Assembly (NCBI GenBank): GCA_003116975.1
Contig: BGKB01000239.1
Location: forward strand, 1-64,000
Length of the DNA stretch: 64,000 nt
Direction: 5' to 3'
From: Aurantiochytrium sp. KH105
Taxonomy: Eukaryota; Sar; Bigyra; Thraustochytrida; Thraustochytriidae
The notes under the pieces were generated by a model. That model did not search any database. It was not told the origin of the DNA and was given only the letters and a program-made list of their open reading frames with translations. A program made the translations under genes and the position numbers. Below are positions 29,266-39,523 of this stretch, piece after piece (position 1 is the stretch's first letter; the number at the start of each line of letters is the position of its first letter).

Positions 29266-29630
29266 ATCCATGCGCGCGTACACCCGCCGCACTGCGCACA
29301 CGCGCGCACTCGCCCAGTCGCCGCAGTTGGGGCAAGTGGAACAAACGCGCGGGCGAGTGAACAATGGCCGGCCTGCACACGGCGCGAAGAGGCGGCGCGT
29401 GCACGCGGCGCAGGGGGCGCGCCCGCAGAGGGGACGCAGGCGCGGCGTCCCAGGGCGACCAGTACTAGGAGGAGGAGGAGGATAAGTTGCACAGCAGCAG
29501 CAGCAGCAGCAGCAGGCAGACCCGCATCAATTGACGATCGATCATCGATCGATCGATCATCCATCGCCAGACGACGAACGCAGCAGCGCTCGCGAGGCAG
29601 GGAGAGGCCCGCGGACACCAAGGCGCGCAG

Positions 29631-29658
29631 GCGAGGCGAGGCGAGGCGAGGCGAGGCG
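29631..29658. repeat. (GCGAG)n repeat in myosin leader
   Basis: Five consecutive GCGAG units lie about 105 bases before the myosin ATG. The same unit in sense orientation occurs before two other genes in the window (43838-43872 and 57534-57565). Confidence 0.85.
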
Positions 29659-29762
29659 TCGGTCGCAGGGCCGGCGCGGGAGAGGGCAGAGCGCGGAGGC
29701 CGAGGCGCGAGGGAGGGAGTGCGTCAAGGAGTGTCCCGTGTCCCTCGCACGCGGCAGGAAAG

Positions 29763-32700
29763 ATGCCGCGCTTTGAGAAGGGGAGCTTCGTGTTCATCCC
29801 GTCGGAGGAGAATGTCTTTGAAGCAGCGCAGGTCGAGGCCGGCTTCGACCCGAGCAAGCCGGGCATGGTCAAACTCGTGGAGACGGGACGGCGCATGAAG
29901 CTCGGTGCCGCAGAGACAGCCGGTGTCTTCGAGATGGACGAACAATGCCTCGATCCGGTCCCGGATATGGTCACGCTCAAGCAGCTCGACGAGGCAAGTA
30001 TCCTTCACAACCTGCGCACGCGCTACACCCAAGACGAAATCTATACTCTCATTGGCAGCATTCTGGTGGCCATCAACCCCTTCAAGGTGCTCAGCATTTA
30101 CAATCCCCAAATTGTGCAAGACTACGTGCACAATGGCGCCGCCAACATGCCCCCGCATGTTTTTGGCGTCGCAGATACCGCGTACCGCAACCTGGTCAAT
30201 TTTAACACCGACCAGAGCTGCATCGTTTCCGGAGAGTCCGGCGCAGGCAAGACCGAGACCACCAAACTCTTCCTGCAGTACCTCGGCGAGCGCTCCGGAA
30301 GCTCGGAGCGCTCCGCTAATCTTCGCGAGCAAATTCTCGAGGCAAACCCGCTCATGGAGGCCTTTGGCAATGCCAAAACAGTCCGCAACGATAACTCTTC
30401 GCGGTTCGGCAAGCTCATCCAGGTCCACTTTGACAACCGCCGGGGCGAAATTGTCGGCGGCTCCATCACCCAGTACCTCCTGGAAAAGTCGCGCCTGGTC
30501 CAGCAAGCCGAAAACGAGCGCAATTACCACATTTTTTATCAGCTCTGCGCCGCCGCATCCAGCGATCCGGCCCTCACGGAGCGCCTCAAGCTGCAAGATG
30601 CCGACCAGTACTGGTATTTGAACCAGAGCACCGGCAAATCGAGCACCCACGTGCCCTCAATCTCCGACACTGCAGACTGGTCCAACACGCTTCTCGCCAT
30701 GGAGGTTGTGGGCATCTCGCCCGAAGAACGCAGCGACATTATGCAGGTCCTCGCCGGCATCTTGCACCTCGGCAACATCACCTTTACTGGCTCGGCCGAA
30801 AGCAGCGCCGTGGAAAACTCCGATGTGTTGACTCTTGCAGCCGCCCAGCTCGGCACCAAGCCTGCCGCGCTGGAAAAGGCGCTCACGATGCGTAACCGCG
30901 GCAATGCACGCGAGTCCGTCTTTAGCAAGCAAAGCGTCGACGACGCTCGCAACTCCCGCGATGCCTTGGCCAAGGCCACGTACTCCTTTCTTTTCAACTG
31001 GCTCATCGCGCGGATCAACGACTGTCTTTCCTCGCAAATGAATGCCGGTCGCAAATTGGCGCCCGAGGAGCGCAGCATGATTGGTGTGCTCGATATCTTC
31101 GGCTTTGAGTTTTTCGAGCACAACTCCTTTGAGCAGCTCTGCATCAACTATTGCAACGAAAAACTCCAGGGCCATTTCAATGCCCACATTTTCAAGCTCG
31201 AGCAGGAGGAGTACAAAAAGGAGAACCTCGACGTGAGCCAGGTCGAGTTCGTGGACAACAGCCTGGTCCTCGAAACGCTCGAGGCAAAGACAACCGGCAT
31301 TTTCTCCGTCCTCGATGAAGAAAATCGACTTCCTCGTGGTACGGACGAAGGTTTTCTCACAAAGACTCTCAAGGGCGCAAACGAGGTCCTCTATGCGCCC
31401 AAGGCGTCTCGCAAGGACAAATCAGCAGCCTTCAAATTCATCGTGGTGCACTACGCTGGCGATGTCGCGTACGACTCGCGCGGGTTTCTTGAAAAGAACC
31501 GGGATCTTCTCCTCGCTGACCTCGCGACTCTCGGCACCAAGTCCTCCTTTCCTTTTATGGCAGCTCTCTTTCAAGCTGGTCAGGGCGGATCGGGTGGAAA
31601 GCGCGGCCCGGACGCCAATCGCAAGACCATCGGAACGCAGTTCAAGGAGCAGCTGGTCGACCTCATGGATTTGCTCAACTCCACCGAACCGCACTACGTG
31701 CGCTGTGTCAAGCCCAACAAGGAAAAGGTACCGGGTCGTTTCGACGCCCCACTCTGCTTTGCACAGCTGCGCTCTGCCGGTCTTCTCGAGGTCTGCCGCA
31801 TTCGCCAGATTGGGTACCCGGTTCGCAAGACATTTACCGAATTTGTTCGTCGTTATTGGCCCCTCGTTCCGGGCAGCGCAGACGTGTCAAGCTCACCCGC
31901 AGAGCTTGGCGCTGCCCTTGAAAAGGCCGGATTCCTTGTCCACGGCGAGTGGCAGGTCGGTAAGACCAAGGTGTTTATGCGTACCGCCCAGTTCACCGAT
32001 ATTGAGACCGCTCGCGACGAGGCTGTCACCGCCAAGGCAACGCTGATTCAAAGCGCGGCCCGTGGCTTTGTGGCACGTCGCCGCTTTGAGAACCTTCGTA
32101 GCTTTCAAAAGGACCTCGCAGCCGCCATCAAGACACGCGACGCAGAGAACATCAACGAGGTCCTTCTGCGCACCGGAACACTTCCGTTCCAGGGGCGTCA
32201 TTTGCCCGAGGTCAAGGATGCGCGCGAGCTTCTCGCTCGTCTTGCCGAAGAAGGCCGCATCGCTCTCATGCTCGAGGAAGCCATTACCACGCGGGACCGC
32301 AGCGCACTCGAATCCGCCATCAGCGCCGCGCGGGCCATGGAGATGGACCGCCAGCCCGTTGTCAAGAACGCGCTCAAGGCGCTTGAGCTTATTGAAAAGC
32401 AAAAGGCAGCCGCTGCGGCGCTCACGGCCGCAATGGAGTCCCGCGATTTGTCCAAACTCGCCGCGGCTCTTAAGAGCGCCTCCTCGCTCGACATGGCCGA
32501 AAGCTCCGAGTTTCGTGACGCTTCCACGCTCGAGGTGCAGATCAAGCAGGAGCAGACTGCGCTTGCAGATCTCAGCAAGGCAATCAAGAAGAAGGACGTG
32601 GCTTCCATCAAGCGACTCTTGCAAAAGGTTGCCGAGCTCGGTCTTGAGGACGACCCCTTGACTCAGGAAGGCCAGGAAATTGCCAAGGCCGAAGCCAAGC

Positions 32701-35129
32701 GCTCCGCAGCCGCCGAAGAGGCGATGCGCATGGTGCAGCGCAGGCTCATTGAGGCCATTGACAGCCGCGACCTCAACGCTCTCGAATTGCTTTCGAACCG
32801 CGCAATTGAACTCGGTATCAAGGGCAGCATCATTGATGAGGCGAACCGTATCCGTGCAGAGCTCAAAGACAAGGCGGACGTCATCAGTGACATCTCGGCC
32901 GCCATCAAGACACTCGATATCCGTGCAAAGTCTCACGAGGGAATCACCGATGCCGACATTTCTCCGCTCTCCGAAGCGATTCAACGCGCCGTGGACGCCG
33001 GTTTCCCGTCCGACGACGACGAAGTCGCCTACGGTATCGAGTTCGAGGAACGCATGCAGCGCCAAATCGACGTGCAGCGCCAGATTGATGCTGCACTCAA
33101 GGAACGCTCCGACGCAGCCTTCAACGAAGTGGCGCCCCTCATCCGCGAGCTTGGCCTTGAGACCGGCAAAGCCAAGCAAGTGCTTGCCGAGGTGCGCGAC
33201 CGCGACGTTCTCAAGTCACGCAAGCAGCTCGAAGAGGCTCGCAAGCATCGTCTCGAACATCGCGTACAGCTTCGGGAGGCTTCGGACGAGGACCGCCTTC
33301 GCGACGATCTCCTGCGTGTTGTGCAGTCGAGCAATGACGAGGCCTTGCAGAGCCGTCTCGCAGAGGCAAGCGACCCGTCCTTTGCCATTCACAAGTACCC
33401 GCTCATTCGATCCGACGAGGACTACACCGAGTTCGTCACGGATGAGCTCAAGCCTTACTATGCGGAAATCAAGCTTTTCGCCCAAAACAAGCCCATTCCC
33501 AAGAGTTTGCTCGGCTTGGACGACGATCTCTCGCGCACGGCCGTCGTCAACTTCAAGGCTGTCTTGCAGTACACTGGTGTCATGGCCAACACCTATCCGG
33601 TCGCCATGGCAGGCTACGTCATGGTTCGTGGTCAGGAGACCCCCGAGCTCGCGGACGAGATTTACATGCAGATCATCAAGCAGCTGCGACTCAACAGCCA
33701 GCCGCTCACGCTCGAGCGGACGTGGTCGCTCCTTTGCATGGTCACGCGCACCTTTCCGCCATCCGAGAGCTTCCAGCCGTACGTTCTGAACTTTCTCATT
33801 TCCCAACGCAATGGCGAGGGCCTCATTGGAAACTTTGCGCGTCTCTGTATCGCGCAAGTGAACACTACTGTCGAACTTGGCCCCTCTCCGTACCTTCCGG
33901 ACATGGACATTGTCGCCTCGTACTCGGCTCATCCGGCAATTCTAGCCGACATTCGTCAGGCCGATGGATCCATGGTCCAGATTCCTGTCACGCCGAACCA
34001 GGACATTGGCTACGTCTTGGAGATCTGCAACCAGAACACGCAGATTCCGGAAAAGGAGCAAGCCCTTTATGCGATTTTTGTCGTGGACGGCAATCAGCGC
34101 TCAGACCTCTCGTATGCTGAGCGACTCACCCGTTTTTACCGCAAGTACAACCGGGCGAAGATCCCTTATGTCGACTACTTTCTCAACAATTGGCGCGGTG
34201 TCGAGGAGGCTCTCTTTGCCACCCTCGAAAAGAAGTACGGTCCAGAACCGAGCCCCGATGAGGAACTGAGTGGCGTGGGCGGCGCCATGGCGCCGACAGG
34301 CGATCAAAGCGTTGGCTCATTGCTGCGACTTCCCGTCACGGCAGCCCGTTCCGCTGCCAAGTTGTTGGGACTCTCATCGGAGAATTCGCAGCCTCCAGCA
34401 CCGCGAACGGCCTGGCCGCTGCCTTGGTGGGCGAACCCTGGTGATGTGCACGCTCGCATGGCCGCGCAAAAGCGCTCCCCGGTGTTTACGCACAAGCGCT
34501 TGGTGATTGCCCCCGACGAGCCCATGAATGATCGCCTCTTCTCGCAGGTACAGCATGCCGTACGCATAGGCGATCTCGCAATTTCCGCGCCGGACAAGCT
34601 GGCAGAATTCGCTCTCATTGACATCACCATTGACAATGGAGGTAAAAAGTTGTCCAAGATCAAGGGTCGATCCTTGCAGGATCTTATCATGGCGGTGCTT
34701 CCCAAGCAGGCTGTGTCCTTGGCAACCGCTTCGGAATGGGAGGCTCTGGTCCTTGAGGCCCAGGATCGACTTTCACTTCCGCGAACCCCGAGCAAGTTGC
34801 AGGCTCTTTACTACGCTCAAGCCCAGGGTCTCGAATGCTTTGGCATGACGACCTTTACCTGCCAACGTTACCAATCGGACAAGATCATGCAAATGGGTAT
34901 TGACCTTGGGGGTCTGCACCGTCTCGACCAGACCTGCGAAAAGATTCTCGAGACAATTCCCTTTACGCAGATCATTAAGTTTGGTGCTTCGGGATCGTAC
35001 TTTTGGACCCAGATTAAGTCTGGCAAGAACTCAGAGACCCGCTACTTTCGTAGCATCACGCCTTGGAGTCTCTACTCGTCAGTGTACTCGATCACTCATG
35101 TGGCTGCCGAGCGTCTCCAAAACGCTTAA
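29763..35129 (+). CDS. Unconventional myosin heavy chain with MyTH4-FERM tail and helical-repeat neck
   Basis: The 1788-residue actin motor has a full motor head (about 1-750): P-loop GESGAGKTE (157-165), switch I NDNSSRFG (209-216), switch II DIFGFEFFEHNSFEQL (from 444). The TEDS-rule position, 16 residues before DALAK, is Glu, so no activating phosphorylation is needed. One IQ motif follows (IQSAARGFVARRRF, 762-775). Residues about 784-1210 are seven or eight degenerate helical repeats of about 48-60 residues, each with a core like L..AI.TRD...L..AI..A. A MyTH4 domain (about 1210-1370) and a FERM domain (about 1400-1788) end the protein. MyTH4-FERM myosins bind microtubules or membrane cargo and act at filopodia-like projections and in transport. 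It is not assigned to a numbered class. Confidence 0.95.
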   Translation: MPRFEKGSFVFIPSEENVFEAAQVEAGFDPSKPGMVKLVETGRRMKLGAAETAGVFEMDEQCLDPVPDMVTLKQLDEASILHNLRTRYTQDEIYTLIGSILVAINPFKVLSIYNPQIVQDYVHNGAANMPPHVFGVADTAYRNLVNFNTDQSCIVSGESGAGKTETTKLFLQYLGERSGSSERSANLREQILEANPLMEAFGNAKTVRNDNSSRFGKLIQVHFDNRRGEIVGGSITQYLLEKSRLVQQAENERNYHIFYQLCAAASSDPALTERLKLQDADQYWYLNQSTGKSSTHVPSISDTADWSNTLLAMEVVGISPEERSDIMQVLAGILHLGNITFTGSAESSAVENSDVLTLAAAQLGTKPAALEKALTMRNRGNARESVFSKQSVDDARNSRDALAKATYSFLFNWLIARINDCLSSQMNAGRKLAPEERSMIGVLDIFGFEFFEHNSFEQLCINYCNEKLQGHFNAHIFKLEQEEYKKENLDVSQVEFVDNSLVLETLEAKTTGIFSVLDEENRLPRGTDEGFLTKTLKGANEVLYAPKASRKDKSAAFKFIVVHYAGDVAYDSRGFLEKNRDLLLADLATLGTKSSFPFMAALFQAGQGGSGGKRGPDANRKTIGTQFKEQLVDLMDLLNSTEPHYVRCVKPNKEKVPGRFDAPLCFAQLRSAGLLEVCRIRQIGYPVRKTFTEFVRRYWPLVPGSADVSSSPAELGAALEKAGFLVHGEWQVGKTKVFMRTAQFTDIETARDEAVTAKATLIQSAARGFVARRRFENLRSFQKDLAAAIKTRDAENINEVLLRTGTLPFQGRHLPEVKDARELLARLAEEGRIALMLEEAITTRDRSALESAISAARAMEMDRQPVVKNALKALELIEKQKAAAAALTAAMESRDLSKLAAALKSASSLDMAESSEFRDASTLEVQIKQEQTALADLSKAIKKKDVASIKRLLQKVAELGLEDDPLTQEGQEIAKAEAKRSAAAEEAMRMVQRRLIEAIDSRDLNALELLSNRAIELGIKGSIIDEANRIRAELKDKADVISDISAAIKTLDIRAKSHEGITDADISPLSEAIQRAVDAGFPSDDDEVAYGIEFEERMQRQIDVQRQIDAALKERSDAAFNEVAPLIRELGLETGKAKQVLAEVRDRDVLKSRKQLEEARKHRLEHRVQLREASDEDRLRDDLLRVVQSSNDEALQSRLAEASDPSFAIHKYPLIRSDEDYTEFVTDELKPYYAEIKLFAQNKPIPKSLLGLDDDLSRTAVVNFKAVLQYTGVMANTYPVAMAGYVMVRGQETPELADEIYMQIIKQLRLNSQPLTLERTWSLLCMVTRTFPPSESFQPYVLNFLISQRNGEGLIGNFARLCIAQVNTTVELGPSPYLPDMDIVASYSAHPAILADIRQADGSMVQIPVTPNQDIGYVLEICNQNTQIPEKEQALYAIFVVDGNQRSDLSYAERLTRFYRKYNRAKIPYVDYFLNNWRGVEEALFATLEKKYGPEPSPDEELSGVGGAMAPTGDQSVGSLLRLPVTAARSAAKLLGLSSENSQPPAPRTAWPLPWWANPGDVHARMAAQKRSPVFTHKRLVIAPDEPMNDRLFSQVQHAVRIGDLAISAPDKLAEFALIDITIDNGGKKLSKIKGRSLQDLIMAVLPKQAVSLATASEWEALVLEAQDRLSLPRTPSKLQALYYAQAQGLECFGMTTFTCQRYQSDKIMQMGIDLGGLHRLDQTCEKILETIPFTQIIKFGASGSYFWTQIKSGKNSETRYFRSITPWSLYSSVYSITHVAAERLQNA

Positions 35130-35538
35130 TTTTTCATATATAGAGAGCCATCGAACCTTGCTGTGCCGCACTTGAACATTTGGCTTCTCTGCTTCCCTCC
35201 ACCCGAAAGGGAAAAGAGAAAAGAAATAAATTTATCTTCGTTTGTTGTCTCAAAGCTTCTTTGGGCGGAAAGATTCGCGCTCTCAATTTTCATTCTTCAT
35301 TTTCTAACTTGGGCCGACACATGGTCGATTCCACCGGTGGATCATATGTCGTCATGGAGCTGATAGGTGACGTCGGTGGCGTCGGTAACGCTAAGGACTC
35401 CCGGCCTTGTATGAATTGATCGACTGATGAAACCCGCCACGAGCAGCGGTGAGATCCCAGATGGCATGGCTTCATCCTTGTCGGTAAAGCAAGATTGATC
35501 TTCGTCTTCGTCAAAACGTCAACGCAGACGGGACTGCC
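35130..35538. other. Intergenic region after myosin
   Basis: No gene is seen. It carries the AT-rich 3' flank of the myosin gene and the short leader of the BORCS5-like gene. Confidence 0.4.
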
Positions 35539-36105
35539 ATGGGACAGAGCAACAGCGCGCGCGAATCGGGCAAGGAGGCGCAGGGGGATGGAGGCAGCGC
35601 GCGCACAGACGCCCCGAACGGGGCGGCGCGGCGCGCACAAGAGCTGCTGCGCGGAGTGCCGACGACGCAGCCGCCGTTGAGGGAAAAGTCGAGCCTTGGA
35701 GGCATCCTGCGCCGGCGCGTTCCCGAGGAAGACGCCGTGCAGAGCCTTCGCGCGGAGCCTGCGCTCGAGGTGGTGGCCACGCTGCAGGAGAAAGCCACCT
35801 TGCAGACGAGTTTCCTGCTCGCCAAGCAAAAGCAGGTCCACCTCGCGGGTCGCGAGGCCGCCAAACGAGCCGAAGACGCCGACATTGCGCACTATGTAGC
35901 CGTGGACAAGTTCTCGCGAGAATGCGCCGCCTTCAACGACGTTGGACCGTTGCTTGAAGACGTGCAGCGCGCTTGCGATCTTGTGCGAGCTACCGTTGTG
36001 CAGTGCGCTCAGCTCGATGAGCTTCTCTGCGAGAGATTAGGCGAGTCACCGGCACCGGCGCTCACGTTCCCGGCGCTTACTTCCGCGACTGCTGGCTCGT
36101 CATAG
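35539..36105 (+). CDS. BORC subunit 5 (myrlysin)-like protein
   Basis: The 188-residue protein begins MGQSNSARES, a good N-myristoylation signal (Gly2, Ser6). GVPTTQPPLRE (about 39-49) resembles the conserved IPTFQPLL segment of animal BORCS5/myrlysin. It is followed by a helical region (about 70-170) with heptad-like spacing, as in BORC subunits. BORC sits on lysosomes and recruits ARL8 to drive their movement. Length and layout fit (human 196). The similarity was judged by eye over a short motif, so another small myristoylated coiled-coil protein is possible. It converges with the CEP76-like gene with only 56 bases between stops. Confidence 0.5.
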   Translation: MGQSNSARESGKEAQGDGGSARTDAPNGAARRAQELLRGVPTTQPPLREKSSLGGILRRRVPEEDAVQSLRAEPALEVVATLQEKATLQTSFLLAKQKQVHLAGREAAKRAEDADIAHYVAVDKFSRECAAFNDVGPLLEDVQRACDLVRATVVQCAQLDELLCERLGESPAPALTFPALTSATAGSS

Positions 36106-36161
36106 CGACAAGAGCGCACATGATAAAGTTCGGGCCTCACAGTTAAGGAGACAGAGATAGG

Positions 36162-38966
36162 CTAGCATCGAGGAAAGTAGAGCGTGGCCTCGTGTACAGT
36201 TCCAATGTAAAGATAAACGGATGAAAGGCCCCAGGGCATGGGTTGAACGACGCCAGCCACAATGTAGCGCAAACCGGGAAAAGTATGATTGAGCACACCA
36301 ACCTCTTGCAGCTTATTCATGATCTCCTGCACGACCGAAGTCTTGAAATGGTACATGCGCCCGCGCGGAATCATTCCTGGGCGCACGTTCTTCTTGATTG
36401 CCGATGGAATTCCGCAACGGCAATCGAGCGAGTCGAGAAAGGCCTCGACTTGGTCCGCCCGAGATATAATCGTTCCGTCCGCTGGAATGGCTTCCATGAG
36501 CTCCATTTGCAACGTCTTGGACAGATGCGCATCAAAAAGGGTATCAGGGAGAAAGAGCTCATGCTGTCTGTAAATAGATATTGCGTCCACGAGGTCCGAC
36601 AAGAGAATCTTGGTTTCCAACTTCATATTGCGAGAGGCAGGAGCAACATTAAGCGCAAAATCTGGCGGCGAGTACACGGGCTGAAGAGGACCCATTGCTC
36701 TTCCAATCTCGCTCTCGAAAAAGGGTTCCCACTTTGTTGGATCTTTGCCGATCGTTCCCCAAGTGTTTCGCTCAACTGAAGCTGAACGATGCACATTGAA
36801 CCAAAAGTTCTCGTGGTTGAAGACTCCATAGACCGCGCGTGGAGCCCCAAGCTCGCCAATTTCAAAAGCGCGTCCTGTCGTCGGATTCCAGAATCGCACG
36901 TGATAGTTTCTTCGATCGCGATCAACAGCGCGTTTCTCGCGCCTGCGTGCGTAAATTTGACCCTGCTGTTTCTTGACTGGTAGGTGATTACGTCCATATG
37001 GAATCTGGCTGCTTGTGCGAGATATAAGCTGGCTCGAGTTTAGTGAGATTGATGAAGGCATCGAATCCACGGACGCCATGGATGCTGCTCGCGAAAGGTT
37101 GTCGCTCATAGCCATTCTTTGACGATAATTAACCGTGACGACCCAGGGCGTCTCCGAACTCCCCAGACAAACGTACGCGTCGACATCAAGGCTGAGAAAG
37201 AGCCCGCAAAGCAGGATAGAGGCCTCCAGAGACGACATTTGCCTGGAAAGGAGACCGAGGTCGATGGGTTGAATCATCTCCATCTGAAATGCGCTGAGCG
37301 CCGTGTCGCAGCAAGGAAGGAGACCCGTATCAATAGCTGCGACAATGTTGGCGGCATCTTCCAAGGAACGCACATCCGCGCCCGGCAAGGGTTGCACAAA
37401 GCAGGGAAGTAAATGTACCTTTCCGTACTCGTCGCGAGCAAGACACTGGGCTGGTCGACGCGGAAACTTGCTCTTGAAATTCGCGCGCCGACGCTTCCAA
37501 TATGTATAGAGATCAAAGTTTGTCATCTTGCCCATGTCTTCATCGGCAACGTTTCGCTCATCGAATGGCACATCTTGAAGTCCACTGCGAATACACTCGG
37601 TGAGCACTCCGGCATTGGGATGAACGCTTTTCTCGCGATACGCGTGCCAAAGTTTGACAAGCGAATCCGGAATGCCAATGGAAAATTCGACAAAGGGCCG
37701 CTTGTCTAGAGGCAGCATCGGGCACGCGCACTCGAGGATCATGTGGCAAGGAACGGGCGCGCCATCCAGAGCATTATCGAGAAATCGGGATAACCTTTGG
37801 CGCGCCGAGCCGATCCACTCGGCCCAAGGCGCGACGCCGCTCTCGTTGTAGTCAAATACGCTAATAACAATCTCCACACGGTCTGCCCACTCAATAATTT
37901 CGTCTGAACGCGCTGCAGGGAGAGTAAGCTCAATGACAAGTTTCTCTTCGATGGTTTCGCGCAAGTGGTAGTCGGAAAGCGGACGAGATGCGACCATCAC
38001 GTCCTCACATGCGACGACGACGATTGGATCAATGCTGCGATAATCGATTCTCCCGTCCTGCACGCGAAGCTTTGATTGTGCAAACGGGGCCAGACCACGA
38101 ATTGAGATCGAGGTGAGCGTCATCTCAAGCGCACGGTGACCTTGATACTGCGCATAGAGGATAGGCTCGGTACGTTTTGGGAAAAGACGCTTGACGAGGA
38201 GCTCAATGAGACTGTTCTCGGGCAAAGCCATGACTTCGGGTCTAAGCATGGGGCCCTGCGGGGGTTGCATCTTGAGCATGCCTGGGTTTTGGCCTGCCGG
38301 GGCCTCGAGCAGGTGCGTGCTCGGGGCATTTGAATCCTTTCCTCCAAAAAGACGAAATGGGGAGAACATGGATGCGATCGCATTTGATCCTTGCCTATTG
38401 CCAGTCTGCTGATTCGTGGAGGCCCCTTGCTGCGCTGAATGCAAGTCACCGGGATTGGTACCATCACCAGGCACGATCCCGAGTAAGGATGCAAAGAGAG
38501 CCGCAACATCGCTTGCTTGATGCGGCTGACTTGGCTCGAGCGAAAAGAGATTCGAAACATCCTTGTCAATGTCATTGATAAGGTGCGTGGCGAGCTCTAC
38601 GGGAAGCGCAGACAGTACGACGATGATATCTTTGATGTTGTACGGCGTTGCAGCATTTTGTTCGAGCTTTCGTCGACAAAAATATCGTAGTGTTTCTTCA
38701 AAGTATGTTCTTAGCTCGGCTAGTTGGAGCTCGATGCTTTCCATTGCAAGCAGAAAATCTTCCTGACAGAGCTGGCCTTTGCATGTATAATCATACTTTG
38801 CGATGAAGCTTCTCGCGCTTAAAAGCGCCTCTTTGGCATCTTTGCAGTATCCGATGAGACACAGATACTTGGAAAATTCTCTTTCGTGCAACGATGTTGC
38901 TCCTCGCGAGATGCGCAAGAATGCCACGGAGTACGCGAGCACGCGGCTCTGTGGAAGGCTCGCCAT
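36162..38966 (-). CDS. CEP76-like centrosomal/ciliary protein
   Basis: The 934-residue protein ends with the inactive transglutaminase-like fold shared by CEP76 and CC2D2A-type proteins: LDVDAYVCLGSSETPWVVTV (about 590-609), RFWNPTTGRAFEIG, YGVFNHENFWFNVH and KWEPFFESEIGRAM align with human CEP76 in order. A C2-like domain (about 275-410, starting near LEMTLTSISIRGLAPFAQ) precedes it. The first 120 residues are helical with a possible single EF-hand loop (YDYTCKGQLCQEDF). CEP76 limits centriole reduplication and is found in ciliated lineages. The protein is longer than human CEP76 (659) because of the N-terminal part and a disordered segment (about 155-235). The frame opens at GTG; the first ATG (MASLPQSR) was used. 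Confidence 0.72.
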   Translation of the reverse strand: MASLPQSRVLAYSVAFLRISRGATSLHEREFSKYLCLIGYCKDAKEALLSARSFIAKYDYTCKGQLCQEDFLLAMESIELQLAELRTYFEETLRYFCRRKLEQNAATPYNIKDIIVVLSALPVELATHLINDIDKDVSNLFSLEPSQPHQASDVAALFASLLGIVPGDGTNPGDLHSAQQGASTNQQTGNRQGSNAIASMFSPFRLFGGKDSNAPSTHLLEAPAGQNPGMLKMQPPQGPMLRPEVMALPENSLIELLVKRLFPKRTEPILYAQYQGHRALEMTLTSISIRGLAPFAQSKLRVQDGRIDYRSIDPIVVVACEDVMVASRPLSDYHLRETIEEKLVIELTLPAARSDEIIEWADRVEIVISVFDYNESGVAPWAEWIGSARQRLSRFLDNALDGAPVPCHMILECACPMLPLDKRPFVEFSIGIPDSLVKLWHAYREKSVHPNAGVLTECIRSGLQDVPFDERNVADEDMGKMTNFDLYTYWKRRRANFKSKFPRRPAQCLARDEYGKVHLLPCFVQPLPGADVRSLEDAANIVAAIDTGLLPCCDTALSAFQMEMIQPIDLGLLSRQMSSLEASILLCGLFLSLDVDAYVCLGSSETPWVVTVNYRQRMAMSDNLSRAASMASVDSMPSSISLNSSQLISRTSSQIPYGRNHLPVKKQQGQIYARRREKRAVDRDRRNYHVRFWNPTTGRAFEIGELGAPRAVYGVFNHENFWFNVHRSASVERNTWGTIGKDPTKWEPFFESEIGRAMGPLQPVYSPPDFALNVAPASRNMKLETKILLSDLVDAISIYRQHELFLPDTLFDAHLSKTLQMELMEAIPADGTIISRADQVEAFLDSLDCRCGIPSAIKKNVRPGMIPRGRMYHFKTSVVQEIMNKLQEVGVLNHTFPGLRYIVAGVVQPMPWGLSSVYLYIGTVHEATLYFPRC

Positions 38967-39523
38967 CCTCAACTGCACAACAATTCCTCAGCAGAGGGAA
39001 GGAGAAAAGAAGGTCGGGCGGGTGAGCGCGTGTCTGTGTAGGCGGGTTTCTTCTCGCCTGGCGTCTCGGTCAGCTCTCCAAAGCTGCCTTGACGTAGAAT
39101 TTTGCACGGCGATCGTGCAAAGCAACGCCGACCGCAAAATTGCCGCTGTCACCGTCAATCTTGTTGGCGCTGGCGCCGCCGACGCTCACTTCAGGCCAAC
39201 ATAAAGATGACGGAGGGAGAGCTCAAGAAGAGGAGTAGAATGAGAATCGTGATCCGAGAGGGAGTGAACAAAAAACAAAAACAAAAAAGGTCCGTTGAGA
39301 GCGACCATGACCGCGGGGTCCTGCTGTGACGCGGACCGGGGTCGCGTTGCAAACGGTTGTTCGTGCATATTGGGATGGATGCATGCGCGTGGTGCATTCC
39401 GCTGACCCGGGAGTCGTCTTGCGAGGTTCGTAATCGACGTCAGAGCAGCGAGGCTGCGGCATAGAGATCTGCGATAACTGGCCTCCCGCCGGAAGTCTGC
39501 CGCGGCGCGAGAGGCAAGGAGCA
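38967..39523. promoter_or_regulatory. Divergent promoter region: CEP76-like / SKA1-like
   Basis: The flanking genes read outward from 557 bases. A CAAAAA run lies at about 39269-39290. Co-regulation of two microtubule-related genes from one region is possible but not shown. Confidence 0.4.

Larger units (their letters stand above)
28291..29762. other. Intergenic region upstream of myosin, simple-repeat rich
   Basis: No gene is supported. ORFs here encode Phe/Leu/Ser or Lys/Glu/Arg strings from the CTTT tract. The 600 bases before the myosin start hold GGCGA and ATCG repeats and a CAG run (about 29492-29514). Confidence 0.5.

Noticed and set aside
28582-29898. 438-codon ORF spanning the CTTT tract
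   Set aside because: Phe/Leu/Ser string caused by the microsatellite; opposite-strand Lys/Glu/Arg ORFs are the same artefact.
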